A DNA stretch of 64,000 nt from Tessaracoccus sp. OS52 (GTDB lineage Bacteria; Actinomycetota; Actinomycetes; Propionibacteriales; Propionibacteriaceae), in contig NZ_JAJEWM010000002.1 of the NCBI RefSeq assembly GCF_020687685.1, positions 296,273 to 360,272 on the forward strand. Reading direction: 5' to 3'. Each line of letters starts with the position of its first letter. Within the stretch, counting starts at the first letter, position 1. Positions 25,179 to 32,329 of this stretch are shown one piece after another. Position numbers and translations under genes: made by a program. The notes under the pieces are model-generated. The model was not told the origin of the DNA. It saw only the letters and a list, made by a program, of their open reading frames with translations, and ran no database searches.

Positions 25179-26579
25179 TCAGGACCGGTCTCGCTCACGC
25201 GCCGGGAGGAGGAGGCCGGCGAGTAGTGCGCTGGCGATGGCGACCCCAGCGGCGACGGCGTAGCCGCGCTGGAAGCCGGGGATGGTGCCGGCGGTGAGAC
25301 TTGCGGCGGCCACCCCCGACATCAGGGCTGCCCCGAGGGAGGCGCCGAGCTCGTGGAAGCTGCTGAGCAAGCCCGAGGCGATCCCGGCCTCGTGATGAGC
25401 GACCGACGACAGGACCGTCACCGAGGAGACGACGAACAGGGCCCCGAGCCCGGCTGAGCCGATACTGGTGGCGATCACGATGACGGTGGGTCCACTGCCG
25501 ATGGCGGCGACGGCGAGTCCGGCACCGGCCAGCAGCAGGCCGGCCACCGCGACGGCACGAACCCCGAGCTCTCCGATGGCGCGCCCGGCCGTCTGGGCGC
25601 CGGCCATGGTGGCCAGGGCCACCGGCAGGAACAGCAGCCCGGTGGTCAGGGCGTCGTAGCCGGCGGTGCCCTGCAGGAAGAACGTGCCCAGGAAGAAGAC
25701 CGCCACCATCAGGGCGGTGCCCACCAGCAGGACCAGCGAGCCGCCCAGGACGGGCCGTCGGACCACGAGCGCGGGGCCCACGAGGGCGTTGGGCCGCCCG
25801 CGCAGCCACGCAGCGAACGCCACGAACAGTGCGAGGCTCGCGCCGAGCGCCAACAGGGGGCGTGGCGAGGCCAGGCCGCTGTTGCCGGCGTCGATGCAGG
25901 CGAAGATGAGCAGCCCGAAGCCGATCGTCCCCAGCAGCGCGCCGACCAGATCGAGCCGCGCCCCCGGCAGGGCAGGGGGCAGTGCGGGCAGGACGAAGGG
26001 GAGAGCGATGAGGATCGCTGCCCCGATGGGCACGTTGACCAGGAACACCCATGGCCAGCCAGGGCCGGCTGTCAGGAGACCACCCACCAGCACGCCGACG
26101 GCGGCCCCGACTCCGCCGAGGGCCGACCAGATGCCGAGCGCTCGGTTGAGCTCCTCGCCCTCGAAGAGGCGCACGATGGTGGACAGCGCTGCAGGCGACA
26201 TGAGCGCCGCGCCGATGCCCTGGGCCACGCGCGCGGCGATGACGAGGGTCCCGGTATCGACGAGGCCCGCCGCCAGCGAGGCCAGTGTGAACACGCCGAG
26301 GCCGATCATGACGATCCGACGGGGCCCGAACACGTCCGCGAGCCGTCCACCGGTGAGCATGAGGCCGCCGAAGGCGAGGGTGTAGGCACTCATCACCCAC
26401 GTGAGGGCGTCGCGGCCCATCCCGAGGTCCGTGCCGAGTTGGGGCATGGCGATGGTGACGACGGTGATGTCGAGGATGAGCATCAACTGCGCAATCCCGA
26501 CGAGGGCGAGGGCAGTCCATCGCCGGGGATGGGGTTGCGGCGGAGAGGGGTGTTCGGTGGAAGTTTCTGCGGCTTGCAT
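25179..26579 (-). CDS. MFS drug efflux transporter, DHA2 (EmrB/QacA) family
   Basis: 466 aa with 14 predicted helices. LDITVVTIAMPQLGTDLG in helix 1, GRLADVFGPRR in the 2-3 loop (motif A) and RVAQGIGAALMSPAALS (helix 4) define the DHA2 drug:H+ antiporter group. A proline-rich cytosolic N-terminus precedes helix 1. CCGAAGGAG lies before the ATG. Divergent from a TetR gene across a region full of operator-like palindromes, so its expression is probably induced by its own substrates. Confidence 0.9.
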   Translation of the reverse strand: MQAAETSTEHPSPPQPHPRRWTALALVGIAQLMLILDITVVTIAMPQLGTDLGMGRDALTWVMSAYTLAFGGLMLTGGRLADVFGPRRIVMIGLGVFTLASLAAGLVDTGTLVIAARVAQGIGAALMSPAALSTIVRLFEGEELNRALGIWSALGGVGAAVGVLVGGLLTAGPGWPWVFLVNVPIGAAILIALPFVLPALPPALPGARLDLVGALLGTIGFGLLIFACIDAGNSGLASPRPLLALGASLALFVAFAAWLRGRPNALVGPALVVRRPVLGGSLVLLVGTALMVAVFFLGTFFLQGTAGYDALTTGLLFLPVALATMAGAQTAGRAIGELGVRAVAVAGLLLAGAGLAVAAIGSGPTVIVIATSIGSAGLGALFVVSSVTVLSSVAHHEAGIASGLLSSFHELGASLGAALMSGVAAASLTAGTIPGFQRGYAVAAGVAIASALLAGLLLPARERDRS

Positions 26580-26597
26580 TGCAACTCCTTCGGTAAG

Positions 26598-26671
26598 TCA
26601 AACAGCTATGTCTGACTTACGCTAGCAACCTGAACACACATGTTCAAGATAAACCTGTACACTCTTGTTCG
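26598..26671. promoter_or_regulatory. MFS promoter with three TetR-like operators
   Basis: Minus-strand promoter: -35 TTGAAC (26642-26647), 17-bp spacer, -10 TAGCGT (26619-26624). Operator-like repeats of one geometry: TGAACA-CACA-TGTTCA (26631-26646), TGTACA-CTCT-TGTTCG (26656-26671), and a weaker CAAACA-GCTA-TGTCTG (about 26600-26615). The first sits in the spacer and -35 of the MFS promoter; the second is on the side of the tetR gene. Confidence 0.7.
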
Positions 26672-26773
26672 GTTTGACACGACAGCTTGCGAGAAGATGC
26701 CGCGCCAGGCGGTGCGCGGGCAGGGGCGTGAATAGGCTGATCTTCACGACATCTGGACGACCGAGAGGACCAC

Positions 26774-27382
26774 ATGGTGGGCGAACCCGACCCCCACGAC
26801 ACCAAGCGGCGAGCCGACGCCCGGCGCAATGCGGCGTCAATCCTCGACGCGGCCACCCGGTGCCTGGCACGGGACCCGGATGTGAGCCTGAAGGAGATCG
26901 CGGCGGAGGCCGGGGTCGGCCGCGTGACGCTGTACGGGCACTACGAGACCCGCACCGCCCTGGTGGATGCCGTGGTCGACCGGGCCATCAGCCAATCGGA
27001 GTCCGACCTGAAGGCGGTCGACCTGTCGGGTGACCCCGCCGAGGCGATGTCGCGCCTGATCGGCGCCACCTGGGACCTGACCCACCGGTTCGGGGCGCTG
27101 GTGGTGGCGGCCGAGCGGACGCTGCCCGCAGAACGCCTCCGCGTGTTGCACCATGAGCCCGCCGCACGGGTGCGCGAACTCCTCAACCGGGGCCGGAAGG
27201 CAGGCATCTTCCGCTCAGACATGCCCGCCGAGTGGCAGATAACGGCGATCCAGGCGCTGGTCCACGCGGGGGTGGAGGCCGCCTACCGGGATGAGCTCAC
27301 CCCGGATCAGGCCAGAAAACTGGTGCCGCGCACGGTTCTGGGGGCGCTGACGCAGCCCGAACGAGTACTGGTCTCCGACTGA
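26774..27382 (+). CDS. TetR-family transcriptional regulator
   Basis: 202 aa. HTH at residues ~15-60: RRNAASILDAATRCLA, VSLKEIAAEAGVGRVTLYGHYETR. The C-terminal ligand domain is typical in length. Divergent from the DHA2 efflux gene, so the probable local repressor. Its operator type is also found 1.8 kb away before the DedA-like gene at 28422, suggesting it controls both. Confidence 0.9.
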   Translation: MVGEPDPHDTKRRADARRNAASILDAATRCLARDPDVSLKEIAAEAGVGRVTLYGHYETRTALVDAVVDRAISQSESDLKAVDLSGDPAEAMSRLIGATWDLTHRFGALVVAAERTLPAERLRVLHHEPAARVRELLNRGRKAGIFRSDMPAEWQITAIQALVHAGVEAAYRDELTPDQARKLVPRTVLGALTQPERVLVSD

Positions 27383-27383
27383 C

Positions 27384-27578
27384 TCTTTGCCGCACCTCCT
27401 CGACGGTCACGTCCTCAATGCGACGTGACCGGTCCCAGGTGGCGACCTGTCCCGAGCGGGAGACGATGATCTTGTCGAGCTCGTCGAGTCGTCGCGCATT
27501 CCGTCGGTTTCCTTCGTCGCTCTCGATGTCTCCGCTGGCGGCGGCGGGCCAGTAGGACGCGAAGTCGGAATGGGTCAC
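27384..27578 (-). pseudogene. Fragment of a dihydrofolate-reductase-like (RibD C-terminal) gene
   Basis: About 65 residues (DFASYWPAAA, RRLDELDKIIVSRS, ATWDRSRRIED) match the middle of actinobacterial dihydrofolate reductase family proteins (YyaP/RibD C-terminal type). There is no N-terminal Rossmann-like strand and no C-terminus: the frame runs into the tetR gene on the other strand and ends in antisense sequence. Probably a decayed remnant. A short GTG-started frame with a good SD (AAGGAG) lies just upstream near 27624 and stops after 15 codons. Confidence 0.55.
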
Positions 27579-27618
27579 TCTCCCCTGCCTTCGGGCGCTG
27601 CAGTGGGTTGCTTCTGCT

Positions 27619-28422
27619 TCACGGTGTCTCCTTTGTCAGTTGGGAAACTGTTGCTTTTTTGGTGCGGCCTCGCCTGAGGCGGTCGAGGGACTTCTTCGCG
27701 AGGGGCACAAGCAGTGCGACGGCGATGAGCGCGAGGCTGACGGTGGAGGCGTGCTGGTCAACCAGCAGCACCAGGTCGACGGCTTGCTGGCCCATCCCGA
27801 AGCCCAGGCCGGCAACCAGTCCTGTCAGGGCGAGAGCGCCGGCGAGGTCGAGGAGCAGGAACGTGGCGAGCCGCATGCCCGACCAGCCTGCGACTGCGAA
27901 CACCACCGCTGTCGGGACGCCCGGCAGCATCGCCAGGGCCACGGCGAGTGAGATCACCCACGGCCGTGTCCTGTCGAGGCGGCGGGTCCATGCCGCGGCC
28001 TGCCCGGGCGTGGACAGCATCGCGATGATCCCCTCACCCCATCGACGCCCAGCCCACCAGGTCAGGACGTCGAACTTGACCAGGCCGACGGCGCCCGCGA
28101 CCACGACGAGCCAAAGCGGCGCCTCGCCGATGCGGGCGAACGCCGCCGCAGCACCGACCACAACCAGGTCGCCCGACAGGAACTCCAGGAGCACCGGACG
28201 CTCGGCGATCAGGAATGGCTTCGCAGGGCGCAGCGCCATGCCGAAGACCACGACGGCCAGGATCGCCCCGAGCAGCAGCTTGTCTGCGGCCGTCGGGGGT
28301 CCAGTCCATGGAGCCAGTCGACGTCCCTTGGCCCAGTGCCTCCAGCGCGACGGCTCCGCGGCGCCGTCCGCGTGCCGGACTGGCCCCGTCGCGTCGTCGA
28401 CCAACTCGTCACGTGCTGACAT
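27619..28422 (-). CDS. DedA/VTT-like integral membrane protein (tentative)
   Basis: 267 aa. A ~45-residue charged cytosolic N-terminus, then about five hydrophobic segments. The core FLSGDLVVVGAAAAFARIGE, KFDVLTWWAGRRWGEG and the Pro/Gly-rich PGVPTAVVFAVAGWSGM resemble the DedA/SNARE-associated (VTT) fold, but I would call it related rather than certain. Its promoter carries the same -35/-10 and operator type as the DHA2 efflux gene, so it looks like part of the same stress response, perhaps envelope maintenance. Confidence 0.6.
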   Translation of the reverse strand: MSARDELVDDATGPVRHADGAAEPSRWRHWAKGRRLAPWTGPPTAADKLLLGAILAVVVFGMALRPAKPFLIAERPVLLEFLSGDLVVVGAAAAFARIGEAPLWLVVVAGAVGLVKFDVLTWWAGRRWGEGIIAMLSTPGQAAAWTRRLDRTRPWVISLAVALAMLPGVPTAVVFAVAGWSGMRLATFLLLDLAGALALTGLVAGLGFGMGQQAVDLVLLVDQHASTVSLALIAVALLVPLAKKSLDRLRRGRTKKATVSQLTKETP

Positions 28423-28435
28423 CGGTGTCCTAACT

Positions 28436-28486
28436 CAAACAAACATGTTCGAGTTTAACGCTAGCAACATGGACACCGTTGTTCAA
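28436..28486. promoter_or_regulatory. Promoter and operators of the DedA-like gene, copy of the MFS promoter
   Basis: Minus-strand -35 TTGAAC (28481-28486), 17-bp spacer, -10 TAGCGT (28458-28463), identical hexamers to the MFS promoter. Operators TGGACA-CCGT-TGTTCA (28470-28485) and CAAACA-AACA-TGTTCG (about 28436-28451) share the N6-N4-N6 geometry. About 40 bp around the -10/-35 aligns closely with 26617-26656. Confidence 0.7.
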
Positions 28487-28538
28487 GATATGCCTGAAAC
28501 AGGCCGGTGATCCTCCCGAGCTTCGGGGCGCCCACCAC

Positions 28539-29378
28539 TCATGACCGTGGTGTCCGTCCGGACCGGAAGCTGCGCGCTGCCAAGGGCAGGAAGACCAGCG
28601 TGAGGACGAGGGGCCAGCCCACGGCCAGGAGTGCGGAGACGCCGGGCGGAACCACCTGGGAGGACCAGGTCACGGTGCCCAGCAGGTCGCGAAGCGTGGT
28701 CGCCGTGGCCGAGACGGGGTTGAACTCGGCGACGGCGCCCAGCCAGGCGGGCATCGTCGCCGGGTCGACGAAGACGCTGGAGAGGAACGCGACCGGCCAC
28801 ACCAGGATCTGCACGTAGGCGACCGATTCCACCGAGCGGGCCCGGTATCCCACGAAGATGCCGATCCACAGCAGGGCGAAGCGGAGCAGCGCGAGAAGTC
28901 CTAGACCGAGGACGGCGCCTGCCGGGGTGGTGTCGGGTCGCCAGCCAATCGCCAGGCCGAAGCCGATCATGATCGCCAGCCCGACCAGCGAGTTCAACAG
29001 GTCCGCCATGCACTTGGCCAGGACGATCGCGGTGGCCCTGATGGGCAGGGAGCGGAAGCGGTCGTTGATCCCGCGCGCGGCGTCGGCAGCGGCGGAAAGC
29101 GTGGTCGACTCCAGGCCGAACAGCATCGTCACCGCCAGCATGCCGGGCATCAGGAAGTCGACGTAGCGGGCGCCGTCGGGCATCTGGAGGGCCCCGCCGA
29201 ACAGGCCAAGGAACAGCAGCGTGATGAAGACAGGGAACAGCCACGTGATGACGACGGCGGCCAGCTGCGTCCGCCAGCCCCGGATGATGCGGCCGGCCAA
29301 TAGGGCGGTGGTGGTCGGCAGCCCGGGTGGGGTGACCCGGGTGGTGGGAGCTGCGACGGGACGGAGGGTGGAGGTCAC
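28539..29378 (-). CDS. ABC-2 type exporter permease (DrrB-like)
   Basis: 279 aa with six membrane segments. GARYVDFLMPGMLAVTMLFG and RFRSLPIRATAIVLAKCMADL are characteristic of DrrB/ABC2-type permeases that export antibiotics or lipids. The GTG at 29378 overlaps the stop of the ATPase gene (GTGA), so the pair forms a translationally coupled exporter. The longer frame to 29498 is antisense-like and overlaps the ATPase. Confidence 0.88.
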   Translation of the reverse strand: MTSTLRPVAAPTTRVTPPGLPTTTALLAGRIIRGWRTQLAAVVITWLFPVFITLLFLGLFGGALQMPDGARYVDFLMPGMLAVTMLFGLESTTLSAAADAARGINDRFRSLPIRATAIVLAKCMADLLNSLVGLAIMIGFGLAIGWRPDTTPAGAVLGLGLLALLRFALLWIGIFVGYRARSVESVAYVQILVWPVAFLSSVFVDPATMPAWLGAVAEFNPVSATATTLRDLLGTVTWSSQVVPPGVSALLAVGWPLVLTLVFLPLAARSFRSGRTPRS

Positions 29379-30328
29379 TTCGGCTCCTCGGGGTGGTCGG
29401 GGGTCTCGGTCACGGAGAGGAAGACCTCGTCGAGCGACGGCTTGCGAAGCGCGACCTCGATGGGGGACAGGCCGTGTTCGTCCAGTCGGCGCAGGCACTC
29501 CAGCAGCGAGCCGCTGTGGTCAGCGCCGAGGGCAAGCGCGGTGTCCTCGAGGTCGGCGTCGAGGGCCACCGCGGAAAGGACCGCTCTCGCGTGCTGGGCT
29601 TGGTTCAGGTCGGCGAACCTCAGCGTGATCCTGGACCGGCCCAGCGCGTCCTTGAGGTCGTCGGGGGTTCCCTCGGCCGCCACGCTGCCGTGGGCCAGTA
29701 GGACGACGTGGTCCGCGAGGGCGTCGGCCTCCTCGAGGTACTGGGTGGTCAGCAGGATCGTGGTTCCCTCGGCCACCAGTCCGCGCAGGGTCTGCCAAAG
29801 GTCGCGACGCGCGGCTGGGTCCAGCCCGGTGGTCGGTTCGTCGACGAACAGCACGTCCGGCCGCACGATCATGCTGGCGGCCACGTCCAACCGACGTCGC
29901 ATGCCGCCCGAGAAGTCCCGCACCGGGCGGTTCCCTGCGTCCGTAAGGCCGAACTGCCGGACCAGTTCGGTGGCTCGGCCCCTGGCCGCGCCCCTGGCCA
30001 GTCCACGCAATCGGCCGAACAGCTCGAGGTTGTCCGCGGCGCTGAGTTGCTCGTCGACGGTGGTCAGCTGACCCACCAGCGAGATGTGCTGCCGAACCTC
30101 CTGCGGTTGGGTGCGCACGTCGTAGCCGGCGACGCGGGCCGTGCCCCGGTCGAAAGCGAGGAGCGTGGTGAGCCCGCGGACCGCGGTGGTCTTCCCGGCG
30201 CCGTTGTGGCCCAGCAGCGCGAGCACCTGCCCCTGGGGGACGGAAAGGCTCAGGTCTTTCAGACCCACCTCGGCGCCGTCGCGGCCGTACAGCCTGGCCA
30301 CTGATACCGCTTCGATCGCTGGTCGCAT
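29375..30328 (-). CDS. ABC exporter ATP-binding protein (DrrA-like)
   Basis: 317 aa. Walker A LGHNGAGKTT (about 37-46), signature FSGGMRRRLDVA, Walker B VLFVDEPTTGLDP and a C-terminal extension (about 225-317) as in daunorubicin-resistance DrrA proteins. Pairs with the permease at 28539. Divergently controlled with a TetR regulator at 30424. Confidence 0.92.
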   Translation of the reverse strand: MRPAIEAVSVARLYGRDGAEVGLKDLSLSVPQGQVLALLGHNGAGKTTAVRGLTTLLAFDRGTARVAGYDVRTQPQEVRQHISLVGQLTTVDEQLSAADNLELFGRLRGLARGAARGRATELVRQFGLTDAGNRPVRDFSGGMRRRLDVAASMIVRPDVLFVDEPTTGLDPAARRDLWQTLRGLVAEGTTILLTTQYLEEADALADHVVLLAHGSVAAEGTPDDLKDALGRSRITLRFADLNQAQHARAVLSAVALDADLEDTALALGADHSGSLLECLRRLDEHGLSPIEVALRKPSLDEVFLSVTETPDHPEEPK

Positions 30329-30360
30329 CGCGTCTTCTCCTGGGTTGAGTCCATCCCTAT

Positions 30361-30385
30361 CGTACTAAGTACGGTACAGCGTACG
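30361..30385. promoter_or_regulatory. Operator of the exporter/TetR divergent promoters
   Basis: CGTAC-TAA-GTACG (30361-30373) is a perfect palindrome, followed by a second imperfect GTAC-AGC-GTACG (30374-30385). It lies in the 95-bp gap between the drrA-like and tetR starts. A TAGGAT -10-like box for tetR is at 30390-30395. Confidence 0.6.
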
Positions 30386-30423
30386 GCGCTAGGATCAATC
30401 CAGCAAACAATCGAGGAGGCAGG

Positions 30424-31170
30424 GTGGTCGAACGAACCGGCGATGGCGATCCCGCGCGGGTCGTCCCGCTGCTATGGGAGCAGGGCGGCCGCGTCGGGCG
30501 CAGTGGGCTGACGCTCGAAGGGGTGGTGGCCGCTGGGATCGGGCTGGCGGATGAAGTCGGCATCGGCCAACTCACCGTCCGCAACGTGGCGCAGCGGCTC
30601 GGGGTGGGGGCCATGACGCTCTACTCCTACGTCCCGGGCAAGGCAGATCTCCTGGACCTGATGGTTGACAAGGTGTTCGCCGAAGTCGCCTATCCAGAGC
30701 AGGTCGAGGGCGGCTGGCGGGAGGGCCTCGTCGCCGTCGCGGACCGGAACTGGGAACTGCTCGTGCGCCATACCTGGCTGGTGGACGTCGACACCGCCAG
30801 GCCGCCGCTCGGGCCCGGCGTGATGGCGAAGTACGACGCGGAGTTGGCGCCACTGGTGGGCAGCGGCCTCGATGACGTGGAGATCGACCAGGCGTTGAGC
30901 CTTGTGCTGAACCATGTCTGGTCCAGCGCGCGTCAGAGCCTGATGCTCGACCGCCGGGCGGCAGGCGGTGGTGGCGACGCCGAGTGGTGGCGCCAGGCGG
31001 GGCCGATGCTGGCGGGTCGGGTGGTGCCGGAGCGCTACCCGAACGCGACGGCCATCGGCGAGGCAGCGGGCCAGGCCTACGGCGCGGCCACCGATCCTCG
31101 CCGCGCATATGCCTTCGGGCTCCGGACCATCCTCGACGGCATCGAGGCCCTCATCGCCCGGAGACCCTGA
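30424..31170 (+). CDS. TetR-family transcriptional regulator (TetR_C_1 type)
   Basis: 248 aa. HTH at about 25-75: LTLEGVVAAGIGLADEVG, LTVRNVAQRLGVGAMTLYSYVPGK. The large C-terminal domain, with LVLNHVWSSARQ, resembles the TetR_C_1 class of tetracycline-type repressors. GTG start preceded by GAGGAGGCAGG. Divergent from the DrrAB-like exporter, which it probably represses. Confidence 0.9.
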   Translation: MVERTGDGDPARVVPLLWEQGGRVGRSGLTLEGVVAAGIGLADEVGIGQLTVRNVAQRLGVGAMTLYSYVPGKADLLDLMVDKVFAEVAYPEQVEGGWREGLVAVADRNWELLVRHTWLVDVDTARPPLGPGVMAKYDAELAPLVGSGLDDVEIDQALSLVLNHVWSSARQSLMLDRRAAGGGGDAEWWRQAGPMLAGRVVPERYPNATAIGEAAGQAYGAATDPRRAYAFGLRTILDGIEALIARRP

Positions 31171-31195
31171 CCCGGGGCGACGCCGTCGTGCGAAT

Positions 31196-31729
31196 TCAGC
31201 GGCGCCCCGCCGGCGGACTGAAGGTGGCCAGGTCCAGGGTCGCCGTCACCTCGCCGGGACCGTCCGGATGGATTGTCGCGCCCGCCCTGTTCATGACGCG
31301 GACGGCGGGTTCATTGTCCGCGGTGGTTCGGGCCACGAGTCGGCTGGCGCCTGACTCCACGGCGCGCGCTGCCGCCAGGCGGAGGACCTCACCGGCGATC
31401 CCCTGACCGCGCACGCTCTTGACCAGCCAGATCCCCCACTCGGCCTCGCGGGGGTGGCCGGCCTCGGTCCGTTGCAGCCTGGACGCCCCGACGACGCGTC
31501 TGGCCAGCAGGATGGCGGCGGTCTCCTCGTCGCCTCCGCCCTCGAAACCGGCCCGACGGTCCTCGTGATACGTCCGCAGCCAACCGAGACGCTCGGCGGT
31601 CCAGCCGGTGCCCAAGGGTGGTGTCACGTCGTCTGGGTCGGCGTCCTCGACGGCGGCTGTGATCAGCTCTTCGAGCCTCACCGCGTCCACGGCGACTAGT
31701 TCGACAGCCGGTCCGGGGTGCGAGGTCAC
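31196..31729 (-). CDS. GNAT-family N-acetyltransferase
   Basis: 177 aa. The acetyl-CoA binding region is EWGIWLVKSVRGQGIAGEVL (Q/RxxGxG/A at VRGQGIAGE, about 115-123), followed by ARTTADNEPAVRVMNRAGA, the usual beta5-alpha4 segment. Substrate unknown. GTG at 31729 overlaps the upstream stop (GTGA) and has GGAGAC in front; the longer frame upstream is Pro/His-rich antisense-like sequence. Confidence 0.85.
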   Translation of the reverse strand: MTSHPGPAVELVAVDAVRLEELITAAVEDADPDDVTPPLGTGWTAERLGWLRTYHEDRRAGFEGGGDEETAAILLARRVVGASRLQRTEAGHPREAEWGIWLVKSVRGQGIAGEVLRLAAARAVESGASRLVARTTADNEPAVRVMNRAGATIHPDGPGEVTATLDLATFSPPAGRR

Positions 31730-32190
31730 TGAACTGTCTCCTTCGTCGTCGTTGGCTCCTGATGCGGGGTTGTTGTGGGGCTGGACGCGTTCGGAGGTGG
31801 AGTGCCGATGGTTCGGGGCGTGAGGGCGGACAGGGTGCATCGCCAGCGTCTGCCGTCGTGGACGAAGACCTCCGTGACCCATTCGTCCGCGCGGAACGGC
31901 TTCCCGCTGAACGTGCCGCTGTTGGTGCCGTGCGCGCGCACCGTGACGACGTCGCCGTGGCGACGCGCGTCGAGGACGGTGAACTCCATCGCGTCGTGGC
32001 TGAGTGCGCCCGAGGAAACGGCCTCGCAGAAGCGCTCCAAGGGCACGGCTCCCGCTTCCGGAGTGACCAGCACCCAGTCCGGGTAGGCGAAGGCGGCGAT
32101 CCTGGCGGCGTCGTCGGCCACGATCGCTGCCGCCCAGTCGTCTAGGACGGCCTGCATCTCGAGCAGCAGCTCAGCTCCTCTTGGATTCAT
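31726..32190 (-). CDS. SnoaL/DUF4440-like (NTF2-fold) protein
   Basis: 154 aa. QAVLDDWAAAIVADDAARIAAFAYPDWVLVTPE is the typical N-terminal helix pair and first strand of DUF4440/NTF2-like proteins; VTEVFVHDGRRWRCTLS is the closing strand. The last ~25 residues are Pro/Thr-rich. GGGAGATGCTGCCC precedes the ATG at 32190; the upstream frame is not credible. Coupled to the acetyltransferase. Confidence 0.75.
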   Translation of the reverse strand: MNPRGAELLLEMQAVLDDWAAAIVADDAARIAAFAYPDWVLVTPEAGAVPLERFCEAVSSGALSHDAMEFTVLDARRHGDVVTVRAHGTNSGTFSGKPFRADEWVTEVFVHDGRRWRCTLSALTPRTIGTPPPNASSPTTTPHQEPTTTKETVQ

Positions 32191-32329
32191 GGGCAGCATC
32201 TCCCGGGGTCGGTGGGGCTTTCGGGTGAACTTGACGCTAGGTCCTCGGACCAGTCTGGAACAGGGGGCGGCGTTCGTCCGATCGGACGAACATAGACGTC
32301 GAGTTGGCTGATCCGCGGGGGATACGCCG

